The notes under the pieces: model-generated | Told to the model about the DNA's origin: nothing | Database searches by the model: none | The model's input: only the letters and a program-made list of their open reading frames with translations | DNA from: a bacterium | Lineage (GTDB): Bacteria > Actinomycetota > Acidimicrobiia > Acidimicrobiales > CATQHL01 | DNA: 15,230 nt | Direction: 5' to 3' | Assembly: GCA_026713745.1 (NCBI GenBank) | Contig: JAPONU010000624.1 | Coordinates: 1-15,230 of the forward strand | Position numbers and translations under genes: made by a program | Shown here: one piece after another, positions 6,978-13,488 of the stretch | Numbering within the stretch: position 1 is the first letter of the stretch | Layout: every line of letters starts with the position of its first letter

Positions 6978-6983
6978 ACACTA
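6978..6983 (-). promoter_or_regulatory. -10-like hexamer TAGTGT before the DUF2339 gene
   Basis: Read on the minus strand, TAGTGT ends 7 nt before the GTG at 6970. The intervening CGAGAGG resembles a Shine-Dalgarno sequence but directly abuts the GTG, too close to act as one. The hexamer supports a leaderless start at 6970. Confidence 0.4.
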
Positions 6984-7069
6984 CCAGTGCAGTCGAAGGG
7001 AATCTTTGAGGCCCCGGAGGGCCGCAGCGGCACCGAGTCGCGTGCCGCGGGCCGCGGCTGCGCCGGCGC

Positions 7070-9616
7070 CTATGTAGGTGTCGCTTGTACCTCGATCTCG
7101 CTGCTGCGGAACCAGACGCCCTCGGGGAGTCCCGCGGGCAGGTAGCGGATGTCGAGTTGGTGCTCCTCGCCGCCGGCGACGAAGCCCATCTCGACGCGGC
7201 CGTCGGCGAGGCGCCGGGCACGGACCCTCCCGAGCACGTCGTCGCCCAGCTGCACGTCGCTGGTCACCCGCCATTCGCCGGCCGGGGCGTCGGCCCGCAG
7301 GTAGCGGACGTCCGGCAGGATCTGGAGGCCGGTGTTGAGTTCGGCGCCGAACTCGATGCGCCCGTCGGGGCCCAGGCGGGCGACGACACGCAGCGGGTAC
7401 GTCTGCGGGGCCGGGTCCTCGGCGGGTGGCTCCCCGGGAGCCAGCAGTTCGCTCAGCTCTTCGCTTCCGTCGAGCGCCAGTCGCTCCAGGAATCTGTCGT
7501 TCTGGTCGTCGATGTCCGCAGCCGCACAGAGCGCGTTGTCGGCGGCCTGCCCCCACAGCGGCAACACCGCACGCAGCTCCGCGTCCAAGGCGAGCAGTCC
7601 GTCGACGTCTGCGCCGGCGGCTTCGAGGGCGCCTTGCAGAGCCGACTCGCCCGGATAGCAGATCGCCAGCTCCGAAGCCATCGCCTGGACACCTCGGTCA
7701 TCCCAACCCAGGGTCGCGGCCCTGGCAGCGGTCACGATGCTGCCGGCTGCCACCGCCGGCGCCAGGACGCTCTCGGCGTAGGCAAGCTGGGACTGCAGGG
7801 CGAACGCCTCGTCGAACGCCAGTGCTCCACCGTTGGCCACGCGGTCCGCCGGCGACTCCCAGGCGGAGGCGAGGTAGGCGTACTCCGCCGAGGCGCTCGC
7901 GCCCCGGGCGAGTACCAGCTCCTCGATCGCCTGCGGGTTGATTGCCTCAGCGGCTCCCACCACCTCGGCCGGCCCGGATGCTGCGACATCGTCGGCGTAG
8001 CGGGATCCGAATGCGTCAAGGAGGCTGCTGGAGGACGGGCTGGCCACGCTCACGGCCTGCGGCGCCGCTTCCGGGTCCGCCGCCTCGGCCAGCGCCGCCA
8101 CCGCCGGTCGCTCGAAGATGCCGTCCAGCAACTGCGTGCGCACGCCCGCCGCGTAGATCGCCTTCGCCCCGGCGGCCTCGTCGACCTCAACCGCCGGGTC
8201 GGCTACCGGCGTCACCGAGGTCGTCACCGTCCCCTCGTCGTCCGCTACCGCCGCGACCCTGTAGGCGGTCCCCTCGACCATCACCTGCACGGGCTCGAAG
8301 GTCGGGCCGCTGAGCACCATGAGGTTGTGCCAGGAACCGTGGAAGCCGAGCTCGTTATCGTCGGCGTCCTCCGTGAAGGCGCCTACGAACAGCGAGGCCG
8401 GCCCGGACGTGCCGAAGGTGATCTCCAGCGGCCTCAAGCCGGGGTTCGCAACACTCGTCGTACTCGCCGACCCGGCATCGGAGTGGTAGGAGACCCCACC
8501 CGGCCAGCGTTGGAAGATCGGCGTGTTGACATCGATGACCCGGCGCCCGTCGGTGCCGCGGCCTACGACGTAGACGTACGTGGCGTTCCCGCCGGGCAGG
8601 TCGCCGCCTCCGGCATTGCCGACCCGGAAGTGCACCGTCACCGGATCCCCTGCGACCACCTCGTCGGGTATCTGGACCTCCTCGGCCTTGATCCGGAAGT
8701 CCTGGGTCTGCTGTACCACCTCGTCCACGAGATGCACCCTGAGTGTGAAGTCGGAGCGCAGGGGCTGCTGGTCGCGCGCCAGGTAGGTGGTGGCCTCGAT
8801 GAAGTAGTTGCCGGCCGGGAGGTAGCGCTCGACCCGCGAGTTGCGGTCGCCGCCGCCGTCGTCGTCGGTGGCAACCTCGCCCCCTTTGAGCGTCGGAAGG
8901 TCCACAGACGAGAAGTACAGAACAGGATCGCCGCTCTCCGACGTGAGGTCGATCCGCACACGACCGGCGCTCGGCAGGTTGAACAGGTAGTTGTGGGCGG
9001 GGTGCTCCACCTCGACCCGGGACCCGCAGGTGTCCAGCGTCCACGAACCCGACGCCGTCAGGTCGACGCCCGGCTCGAGCGAACCGAGCAATATGGCCTC
9101 GCAGCCCGCCACCCGGCCGACGGTGAGCGTGAAGTCAGCCGGACCGCGCCCGCGGCCGGCGAGTGTCGTGGCTTCGATGAGGTAGCCGCCCGGTTCGAGG
9201 TCCCGCTCGACGCGGGCATCGAGCCCCGCGCCACCGTCATCGTTGTCGGCGATCCGCTCGCCGCCGGCGCTGAGCAGGTACAGATAGCCGTCCGCCTCCG
9301 CCGAGGACAGTTCGATCCTGATCCGCCCGCCGGTGCGGACCTCGAAGCGATAGGTGTGGGCATCACTGCCGGCGCGGAAACGCGAGTCGCAGTCCTCGGT
9401 CGTCCAGCGCCCCTCCGCCTGCAGCACCCGGTCGGTTCCGGCGCCAAGTGTCCCCAGACTCGTGACCGGGCAGTCCGCCGGGTCCTGCCCCGAGGACGTT
9501 TCCTGCCCCGAGGCGACACTCGTGGCAGCAACCGCCAAGACGCCGCCGATCAGTGCGACGGCGACGACGGCGACCACCGTCCTACCCATTCGTGACTCCC
9601 GCTTCATAACTCGCAT
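7070..9616 (-). CDS. Secreted protein with two PPC-like modules and a CARDB-like domain
   Basis: This 848-residue protein has a clear signal peptide: basic MRVMKRESRMGR, a hydrophobic core at 13-32, and probable cleavage near VASGQ (35-38). Two related modules follow (about 49-167 and 172-294). Each has a Cys pair (C49/C76 and C172/C197) and the PPC-type pattern of a Tyr-x-Phe/Asn strand, I/D-L-S, NDDGG or DDDGG, RVER and YxIEATT. Such modules resemble bacterial pre-peptidase C-terminal domains, which bind ligands or aid secretion. Residues near 310-440 look like a CARDB-type Ig-like fold. An Ala-rich helical region follows, and two repeats of about 48 residues end the protein. I see no peptidase site and no membrane or wall anchor. 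The ATG at 9616 is chosen for its Shine-Dalgarno sequence and intact signal peptide. Function is unknown. Confidence 0.82.
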   Translation of the reverse strand: MRVMKRESRMGRTVVAVVAVALIGGVLAVAATSVASGQETSSGQDPADCPVTSLGTLGAGTDRVLQAEGRWTTEDCDSRFRAGSDAHTYRFEVRTGGRIRIELSSAEADGYLYLLSAGGERIADNDDGGAGLDARVERDLEPGGYLIEATTLAGRGRGPADFTLTVGRVAGCEAILLGSLEPGVDLTASGSWTLDTCGSRVEVEHPAHNYLFNLPSAGRVRIDLTSESGDPVLYFSSVDLPTLKGGEVATDDDGGGDRNSRVERYLPAGNYFIEATTYLARDQQPLRSDFTLRVHLVDEVVQQTQDFRIKAEEVQIPDEVVAGDPVTVHFRVGNAGGGDLPGGNATYVYVVGRGTDGRRVIDVNTPIFQRWPGGVSYHSDAGSASTTSVANPGLRPLEITFGTSGPASLFVGAFTEDADDNELGFHGSWHNLMVLSGPTFEPVQVMVEGTAYRVAAVADDEGTVTTSVTPVADPAVEVDEAAGAKAIYAAGVRTQLLDGIFERPAVAALAEAADPEAAPQAVSVASPSSSSLLDAFGSRYADDVAASGPAEVVGAAEAINPQAIEELVLARGASASAEYAYLASAWESPADRVANGGALAFDEAFALQSQLAYAESVLAPAVAAGSIVTAARAATLGWDDRGVQAMASELAICYPGESALQGALEAAGADVDGLLALDAELRAVLPLWGQAADNALCAAADIDDQNDRFLERLALDGSEELSELLAPGEPPAEDPAPQTYPLRVVARLGPDGRIEFGAELNTGLQILPDVRYLRADAPAGEWRVTSDVQLGDDVLGRVRARRLADGRVEMGFVAGGEEHQLDIRYLPAGLPEGVWFRSSEIEVQATPT

Positions 9617-9625
9617 CACACCGAA

Positions 9626-9631
9626 CCTCCC
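9626..9631 (-). promoter_or_regulatory. Shine-Dalgarno GGGAGG for the PPC-module protein
   Basis: Read on the minus strand, GGGAGG lies 9 nt before the ATG at 9616. It decides between three nearby in-frame ATGs (9616, 9607, 9589). It is one of the few clear ribosome-binding sites in the window. A possible -35 TTGCCA (9677-9682) lies upstream in an AT-richer patch, but no good -10 sits at standard spacing. Confidence 0.6.
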
Positions 9632-9721
9632 GCGTCGCGAACCCGATAACCGTATTGGACGGTGTACCACCTGACGTGGCAATAGCTGTTCTTCTATTCC
9701 GTCCTGTGGCACAGCCGGCGC

Positions 9722-10144
9722 CTAGCCGCGGATCATGCCGGTCGCCGCCCGCGGGGTGAAACACAGAACGAGCCGGCGTTCGTCGACCATGGCCCGGCGG
9801 TAATCCTCCCAGTCCGGGTGCGCCTTTCCGGTCACCCGCTCGTAGTACCGCACCAGGGCGTCACAGGTGGCGTCGTCGGGGTCGGTCGCCACCGGCGCCA
9901 ACTCCACGGTGCCGTCGAAGGACACGTACGACCACGAGGCGGCGTCGGAGACGTGCAGCACCGCCCGCGGGTCGCGCCGCAGGTTGGCGGTCTTGGCCCG
10001 CCCCGCCGTGACCGAGACCACGAACGTGCCCTCGTCAAGGTCGTAGACGATGTCCGAGGATTGCGGACGACCGTCGGATCGGATGGTGATGAGCACGCCA
10101 AGGCTCCGCCCGGCCGCCCACTCGATTGCTACAGAGACCTTCAT
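9722..10144 (-). CDS. PPOX-class probable F420-dependent oxidoreductase
   Basis: This 140-residue protein has the split-barrel fold of the pyridoxamine-phosphate-oxidase-like flavin/deazaflavin family, of the small type that in actinobacteria often binds coenzyme F420. Typical features are the early strand GVLITIRSDGRPQSSDIVY (16-34), the strand DEGTFVVSVTAG (37-48), and AKTANLRRDPRAVLHV (50-65), the usual cofactor phosphate-contacting K-x-x-N-L-x-x-D-P segment. WSYVSFDGTVEL follows, and a C-terminal RRLVLCFTPRAATG ends the fold. The substrate cannot be read from the sequence; relatives include biliverdin and other quinone- or enone-type reductases. The ATG at 10144 has a GCGAGG Shine-Dalgarno-like sequence 7 nt upstream. 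The gene lies 89 nt downstream of glnS and 105 nt upstream of the PPC-module gene, both on the same strand. Confidence 0.88.
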   Translation of the reverse strand: MKVSVAIEWAAGRSLGVLITIRSDGRPQSSDIVYDLDEGTFVVSVTAGRAKTANLRRDPRAVLHVSDAASWSYVSFDGTVELAPVATDPDDATCDALVRYYERVTGKAHPDWEDYRRAMVDERRLVLCFTPRAATGMIRG

Positions 10145-10177
10145 GTCGTGTCCTCGCTCGTCGTGTGCGTCGGCGCA

Positions 10178-10183
10178 ACGATA
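10178..10183 (-). promoter_or_regulatory. Possible -10 hexamer TATCGT before the PPOX gene
   Basis: Read on the minus strand, TATCGT fits TAnnnT and lies 33 nt before the ATG at 10144, in the gap after glnS. Unlike most genes here this would leave a short leader, consistent with the GCGAGG ribosome-binding site present. I see no good -35. Confidence 0.25.
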
Positions 10184-10233
10184 GGGCGAGCCTGCCCCGG
10201 ACTACCGGCGATCGGAGCGGCGCCGGCGGCGGC

Positions 10234-11985
10234 CTACGCGCCCTGCCCCCGGCGTTTCTGGATGTTGGCCCACTCATCGCGCAGGCCGACGGTGCGGTGG
10301 AACAGCGGCTGCTCGCCGGGGGCGGTATCCCGGGCGAAGTAGCCGAGCCGCTCGAACTGCACCACCGAGCCGGGTGGCGTCTCCAGCAGCCCCGGCTCGA
10401 TCTTGGCGGCGGTGATCAACTCTCGGGAGTCGGGGTTGTAGGACTCCAACGGGTCCCGGCCGTCGGCGCCCGGCACCGGGTCACCGAAGAGCCGGTCGTA
10501 GAGGGCGACGGTGGCGTCGGCTGCGTGATCGGCCGACACCCAGTGAATGGTGGCGCGCACCTTGCGTCCGTCGGGAGCCTGTCCCCCGCCGGTGGTGGGG
10601 TCGTAGCTGCAGCGCAGCCGCAGAACCTCGCCGTCGGGGCCGGTCTCGGTGTCGTCGCAGCGCAGGAAGTAGCCGGCCCGCAGCCGCACCTCCCGGCCGG
10701 GAGCCAGCCGGTAGAACTTGCGCGGCGGGTCGATCATGAAGTCGTCCCGCTCGATCCACAGCCGCCCCGAGAACGGCACCTCCCTGGTGCCGTCGGCGGG
10801 ATTCTCGGGGTTGTTGGGTGCCCGGCGGCACTCCACGTGCCCCCCAGGCCAGTTGTCGATCACCACCTCGAGGGGCCGCAACACCGCCATGCGGCGCTGG
10901 GCGAAGCGGTTGTGGTGGGTCCGCACGAACGACTCCAGCAGCTCGATCTCATGCGTGCCGTTGACCCGCGCCACGCCGATGTGCGCGCAGAACGCCCGGA
11001 TGGCCTCGGGCGGGTAGCCGCGGCGGCGCAGCCCTCGCAGCGTGGGTAGGCGAGGGTCGTCCCAGCCATCCACCAGGCCGCCGTCGATCAGCGCGCCGAG
11101 CGCCCGCTTGGACATGACGGTGTGGGTGAGGTTCAGCCGGGCGAACTCGGTCTGGCGGGGCCGGTCGCCCGGCAGCGGCAGCTTGTCCAGGTACCAGTCG
11201 TAGAGCTGGCGGTTCCCTTCGAACTCCAGGGTGCACAGCGAGTGCGTGACGCCCTCGATGGCGTCGCTCTGGCCATGCGCCCAGTCGTAGGTGGGATAGA
11301 TGCACCAGGCGTCGCCGGCACGAAAGTGACCGGCGTGGCGGATCCGGTACATGACCGGGTCGCGCATCAGCATGTTGGGGTGCGTCATGTCGATGCGGGC
11401 CCGCAACACCTTCTCGCCGTCGCCGAATCGCCCCGCCCGCATGTCCCGCAGCAGCGCGAGGTTCTCGGTGGGGCTGCGGTCCCGCCACGGGCTCGCCACC
11501 CCGGGGGTCGTGAAGTCGCCGCGGCCCGCCGAGATCGTCTCGGCATCCTGATCGTCCACGTAGGCCAACCCCTGGACCACCAGATGCTCGGCCCACTCGT
11601 AGAGCTGCTCGAAGTACTCCGAGGTGTGCAGGGGAACTCCGGGGTCGAAGCCCAGCCAGGCGATGTCCTCGGCGATACCCCGGGCGTAGGCGGCATCCTC
11701 GCCGGCGGGATTGGTGTCGTCGAAACGCAGCCGGCAGATTCCGCCATGCTCGGCGGCCACGCCGAAATTCAGGCAAACCGACTTGGCGTGACCGATGTGC
11801 AGGAAGCCGTTGGGTTCGGGCGGGAACCGGGTCTGCACCCGCCCGCCGAACGTCCCGGCCTCGCCGTCGGCAACGACCTGCTTGCGGATGAAGTCCAAGG
11901 GCCTGGCGCGGCCGGTCCCTTCGTCGGCACCGGCGGCCGTCGCACCGGTGCCGGGCTCGGGAGTTGCATCGGCGGCACCGCTCAC
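10234..11985 (-). CDS. glnS: Glutaminyl-tRNA synthetase
   Basis: This class I aminoacyl-tRNA synthetase of 583 residues charges tRNA-Gln with glutamine directly in the cytoplasm. The HIGH motif is in FPPEPNGFLHIGHAKS (HIGH at 63-66). The segment CIYPTYDWAHGQSDAIEGVT (228-247) followed by SLCTLEFEGNR is diagnostic of GlnRS over GluRS. The second signature is VMSKR at 290-294, in place of KMSKS. The C-terminal half is the two-part beta-barrel anticodon-binding domain typical of GlnRS. The length is slightly above the usual 550-560 residues because of an N-terminal Ala/Gly-rich tail of about 25 residues. The GTG at 11985 is chosen as start: a TTG at 12021 would extend into sequence without family character, and TAGATG, a partial -10 match, lies 7 nt upstream of this GTG. 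It is transcribed divergently from the toxin-antitoxin pair. Confidence 0.95.
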   Translation of the reverse strand: MSGAADATPEPGTGATAAGADEGTGRARPLDFIRKQVVADGEAGTFGGRVQTRFPPEPNGFLHIGHAKSVCLNFGVAAEHGGICRLRFDDTNPAGEDAAYARGIAEDIAWLGFDPGVPLHTSEYFEQLYEWAEHLVVQGLAYVDDQDAETISAGRGDFTTPGVASPWRDRSPTENLALLRDMRAGRFGDGEKVLRARIDMTHPNMLMRDPVMYRIRHAGHFRAGDAWCIYPTYDWAHGQSDAIEGVTHSLCTLEFEGNRQLYDWYLDKLPLPGDRPRQTEFARLNLTHTVMSKRALGALIDGGLVDGWDDPRLPTLRGLRRRGYPPEAIRAFCAHIGVARVNGTHEIELLESFVRTHHNRFAQRRMAVLRPLEVVIDNWPGGHVECRRAPNNPENPADGTREVPFSGRLWIERDDFMIDPPRKFYRLAPGREVRLRAGYFLRCDDTETGPDGEVLRLRCSYDPTTGGGQAPDGRKVRATIHWVSADHAADATVALYDRLFGDPVPGADGRDPLESYNPDSRELITAAKIEPGLLETPPGSVVQFERLGYFARDTAPGEQPLFHRTVGLRDEWANIQKRRGQGA

Positions 11986-12033
11986 GGAACTACATCTAGC
12001 AGCCGACCGACCGCGGACCAACGGTGGCCGATG

Positions 12034-12089
12034 GCGCTGGAGAAGCGCTAGTAGCGCTTGTGACGCTGGACCGGCGCTAACCTGGCGCC
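12034..12089. promoter_or_regulatory. Operator-like array of six GCGCT boxes before the toxin-antitoxin pair
   Basis: GCGCT or a one-mismatch variant starts at 12034, 12045, 12054, 12063 (ACGCT), 12074 and 12085 (GCGCC), with spacings of 11, 9, 9, 11 and 11 bp. The second and third boxes form a perfect palindrome, AAGCGCTAGTAGCGCTT (12043-12059). The last two form GGCGC (12073-12077) and GCGCC (12085-12089) flanking the -10 hexamer. Ribbon-helix-helix antitoxins commonly bind repeated half-sites about one helical turn apart to repress their own promoter, so this is most likely the autoregulatory operator. The array starts 49 nt from the glnS start and could also affect that gene. Confidence 0.6.
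12078..12083 (+). promoter_or_regulatory. -10-like hexamer TAACCT before the antitoxin gene
   Basis: TAACCT ends 6 nt before the ATG at 12090 and lies in the loop of the GGCGC/GCGCC inverted repeat. Operator binding there would block RNA polymerase. No Shine-Dalgarno sequence precedes the ATG, so the transcript is probably leaderless. Confidence 0.45.
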
Positions 12090-12332
12090 ATGGCGACCAT
12101 CCAGATCAGGCACGTTCCCAGCGACGTCCACACCAAGCTCCGGGTCCGCGCCGCAAGCGGCGGCCAGTCGCTCCAGCAGTACATGCTCGATGTGATCCTC
12201 AAGCACGCGGACCTCCCAACCGCGGAGGAACTACTGGCGCGCAGGCGGGCGCAGGCGCTCGCGCTCGGTGAGACGGACCTCGATCCCGAGATGATCGTCG
12301 AGATCATCCGCGCCGATCGCGAGTCGCATTGA
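12090..12332 (+). CDS. Ribbon-helix-helix antitoxin (FitA/VapB-like)
   Basis: This 80-residue protein is the likely antitoxin of a type II toxin-antitoxin pair. Residues 2-8 (ATIQIRH) form the DNA-binding beta strand of a ribbon-helix-helix fold. The helix-turn-helix pair follows with VPSDVHTKLRVRAAS and GQSLQQYMLDVILKHA (about 9-40), a sequence style typical of FitA-like antitoxins. The C-terminal portion (about 43-80), rich in Arg, Ala and acidic residues, would wrap the toxin. The protein presumably binds as a dimer to the GCGCT boxes upstream and neutralises the PIN protein encoded next. The stop codon overlaps the toxin start by 4 nt (TTGA), indicating translational coupling. Length is normal. 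Confidence 0.88.
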   Translation: MATIQIRHVPSDVHTKLRVRAASGGQSLQQYMLDVILKHADLPTAEELLARRRAQALALGETDLDPEMIVEIIRADRESH

Positions 12333-12721
12333 TCGTCGTCGACGCGAGCGTCGCCGTCGAGGCCGTCGGCGGATCCAGCGAGAGGAACCTCGCGGCAACG
12401 CGCCGCATCATGCAGGAGGCGGCCATCGCACCGCACTTGCTCGACCTCGAGGTCGCCTCCGCGCTTCGATCACTGGAGCGCCGCGGGGAACTCTCCGAGC
12501 CACTCGCCCGCCTCGCCCTCCAACATCTCGCAGCGTTGCCGATCGTGCGTCTGCCACACGCCCCGCTCATCGAGCGCTGCTGGCAGCTCAGGCAGAACCT
12601 CACGGTGTACGCCGCGGCCTACGTGGCGCTCGCCGAGGCGACCGGTGCCGACCTGGTCACCTCCGACCGCCGCCTGGCAGGCGCTCCGGGCCTGCGCTGC
12701 GGGGTCGAGTTGCTGCACTGA
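12329..12721 (+). CDS. PIN-domain toxin (VapC-like) lacking one expected catalytic Asp
   Basis: This 130-residue PIN-domain protein is paired with the antitoxin. PIN toxins are Mg-dependent ribonucleases with four conserved acidic residues. D5 (IVVDASV), E41 (LLDLEVASAL) and D113 (LVTSDRRLA) are present. The third acidic position, normally the Asp of a YDAAYVALAE-type motif, is alanine here: VYAAAYVALAE with A95, codon GCC at 12611-12613, one base from GAC. This would weaken metal binding, so the protein may be a poor or inactive nuclease, although the fold and antitoxin-binding surface look intact. The start is TTG at 12329, overlapping the antitoxin stop, since no ATG or GTG fits before D5. 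A degenerate copy of its last codons lies downstream. Confidence 0.87.
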   Translation: MIVVDASVAVEAVGGSSERNLAATRRIMQEAAIAPHLLDLEVASALRSLERRGELSEPLARLALQHLAALPIVRLPHAPLIERCWQLRQNLTVYAAAYVALAEATGADLVTSDRRLAGAPGLRCGVELLH

Positions 12722-12761
12722 TCCCGACCGCTCCCCTCTCGGCCGCCACCCGCGCCACTTG

Positions 12762-12803
12762 GGCGCACCGGGCCTGCGCCGGCAGGTGGAGTTGACGCAC
12801 TGA
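12762..12803 (+). pseudogene. Remnant of the 3' end of a second PIN-toxin gene
   Basis: The open codons here read GAPGLRRQVELTH followed by TGA. The intact toxin ends GAPGLRCGVELLH followed by TGA. At DNA level 12681-12729 and 12763-12811 match at 40 of 49 positions, including 8 bases after the stop. The divergence rules out a very recent slippage event. The simplest reading is the 3' stub of a second, related toxin gene whose body has been lost. A third, weaker match (CCTGCGCYGCGGGG) appears at 12816-12829. Confidence 0.6.
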
Positions 12804-12859
12804 TTCCGACCTTCGCCTGCGCCGCGGGGCTCCGGATCGCTCCGGCGGGATGCGCCCCG

Positions 12860-12865
12860 TACCAT
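12860..12865 (+). promoter_or_regulatory. -10-like hexamer TACCAT before the PAP2 gene
   Basis: TACCAT ends 7 nt before the GTG at 12873, with no Shine-Dalgarno sequence between. It fits the TAnnnT leaderless pattern and supports GTG 12873 as the start. Confidence 0.42.
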
Positions 12866-12872
12866 TGACGGC

Positions 12873-13430
12873 GTGGCCGGCGTCTCACTCGACCGGGTCG
12901 TGGACTTGGTGGACCGCTTCGACGACCGTGTCGAGGGGCTGTTCGAGAAGCTGCGCGGGCGGCCTTGGGCCGACCGGGTGTTCTACACGGCGTCGCAGCT
13001 CGGCGACTACGGGCTGATCTGGTTGCTGCTGGCCGCACTCGCGGCCCTCGGAGGATCATCGCGTGCCGAGCGGAACCTGCTGCGCATCGCCGCCGTCCTG
13101 GGGCTGGACTCGATGTTCGTGAACGGCCTGCTGAAATCCCTGATCAAACGCTCCCGCCCCTTGGTCGACGACGGCGAGCGGCCCCTCTACCTGCGCCGCC
13201 CCATCACCACGGCCTTTCCCAGCGGGCACGCCTCCAGCGCGGTGGTGGCCGCGATGCTGCTGGGTGAGATGGGCGGGCGCCGCTGGCGGGGCCTGCTGTG
13301 GATGCTGGCGGCCACGGTTGCGCTCAGCCGCATCCACGTACGCATCCACCATGCCTCCGACGTGGCCGGCGGTGCCCTCACCGGCGCCGTGCTCGGACGC
13401 CTGGCCCGGCGCCTCTGGCCCCTGGGCTGA
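12873..13430 (+). CDS. PAP2 family phosphatase
   Basis: This 185-residue membrane-associated phosphatase has all three motifs of the PAP2/acid phosphatase superfamily: KRSRPLV at 92-98 (K92, R95, P96), PSGHA at 116-120 (H119), and SRIHVRIHHASD at 152-163 (R153, nucleophile H159, D163). Hydrophobic segments near 46-61, 72-90, 121-132, 140-151 and 164-178 place it in the cytoplasmic membrane with the active site probably facing outward. Typical substrates are lipid pyrophosphates or phosphatidates such as undecaprenyl pyrophosphate or phosphatidylglycerol phosphate; which one applies is not decidable here. The first 35 residues form a charged amphipathic segment. The GTG start has a TACCAT hexamer 7 nt before it. 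The gene stands apart from the toxin-antitoxin pair and converges on the RCC1-repeat gene. Confidence 0.92.
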   Translation: MAGVSLDRVVDLVDRFDDRVEGLFEKLRGRPWADRVFYTASQLGDYGLIWLLLAALAALGGSSRAERNLLRIAAVLGLDSMFVNGLLKSLIKRSRPLVDDGERPLYLRRPITTAFPSGHASSAVVAAMLLGEMGGRRWRGLLWMLAATVALSRIHVRIHHASDVAGGALTGAVLGRLARRLWPLG

Positions 13431-13488
13431 ACGAGGCAACACCACCGCAGCGACAGCCGGCCGCGGTTCTTGCCGTTCGGAGGTGGGG

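Noticed and set aside
4709..9595. Very long plus-strand open frames antisense to the DUF2339 and PPC-module genes
   Set aside because: They mirror the codon pattern of the minus-strand genes, are rich in Arg, His, Pro and Gly without domains, and the opposite strand has clear membrane and secretion features.
7070..9616. Secreted peptidase, because of the PPC-like modules
   Set aside because: No Ser/His/Asp triad, zinc motif or other peptidase signature could be found.
9677..9704. AT-richer patch with AATAG/CTATT as a terminator or operator
   Set aside because: The stem is only 5 bp with an 8-nt loop and no U-run; it is more likely part of the promoter of the PPC-module gene.
11986..12021. 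TTG start at 12021 for glnS
   Set aside because: The 12 extra residues are Arg/Ser-rich with no family similarity; the GTG at 11985 is a commoner start and has a -10-like hexamer before it.
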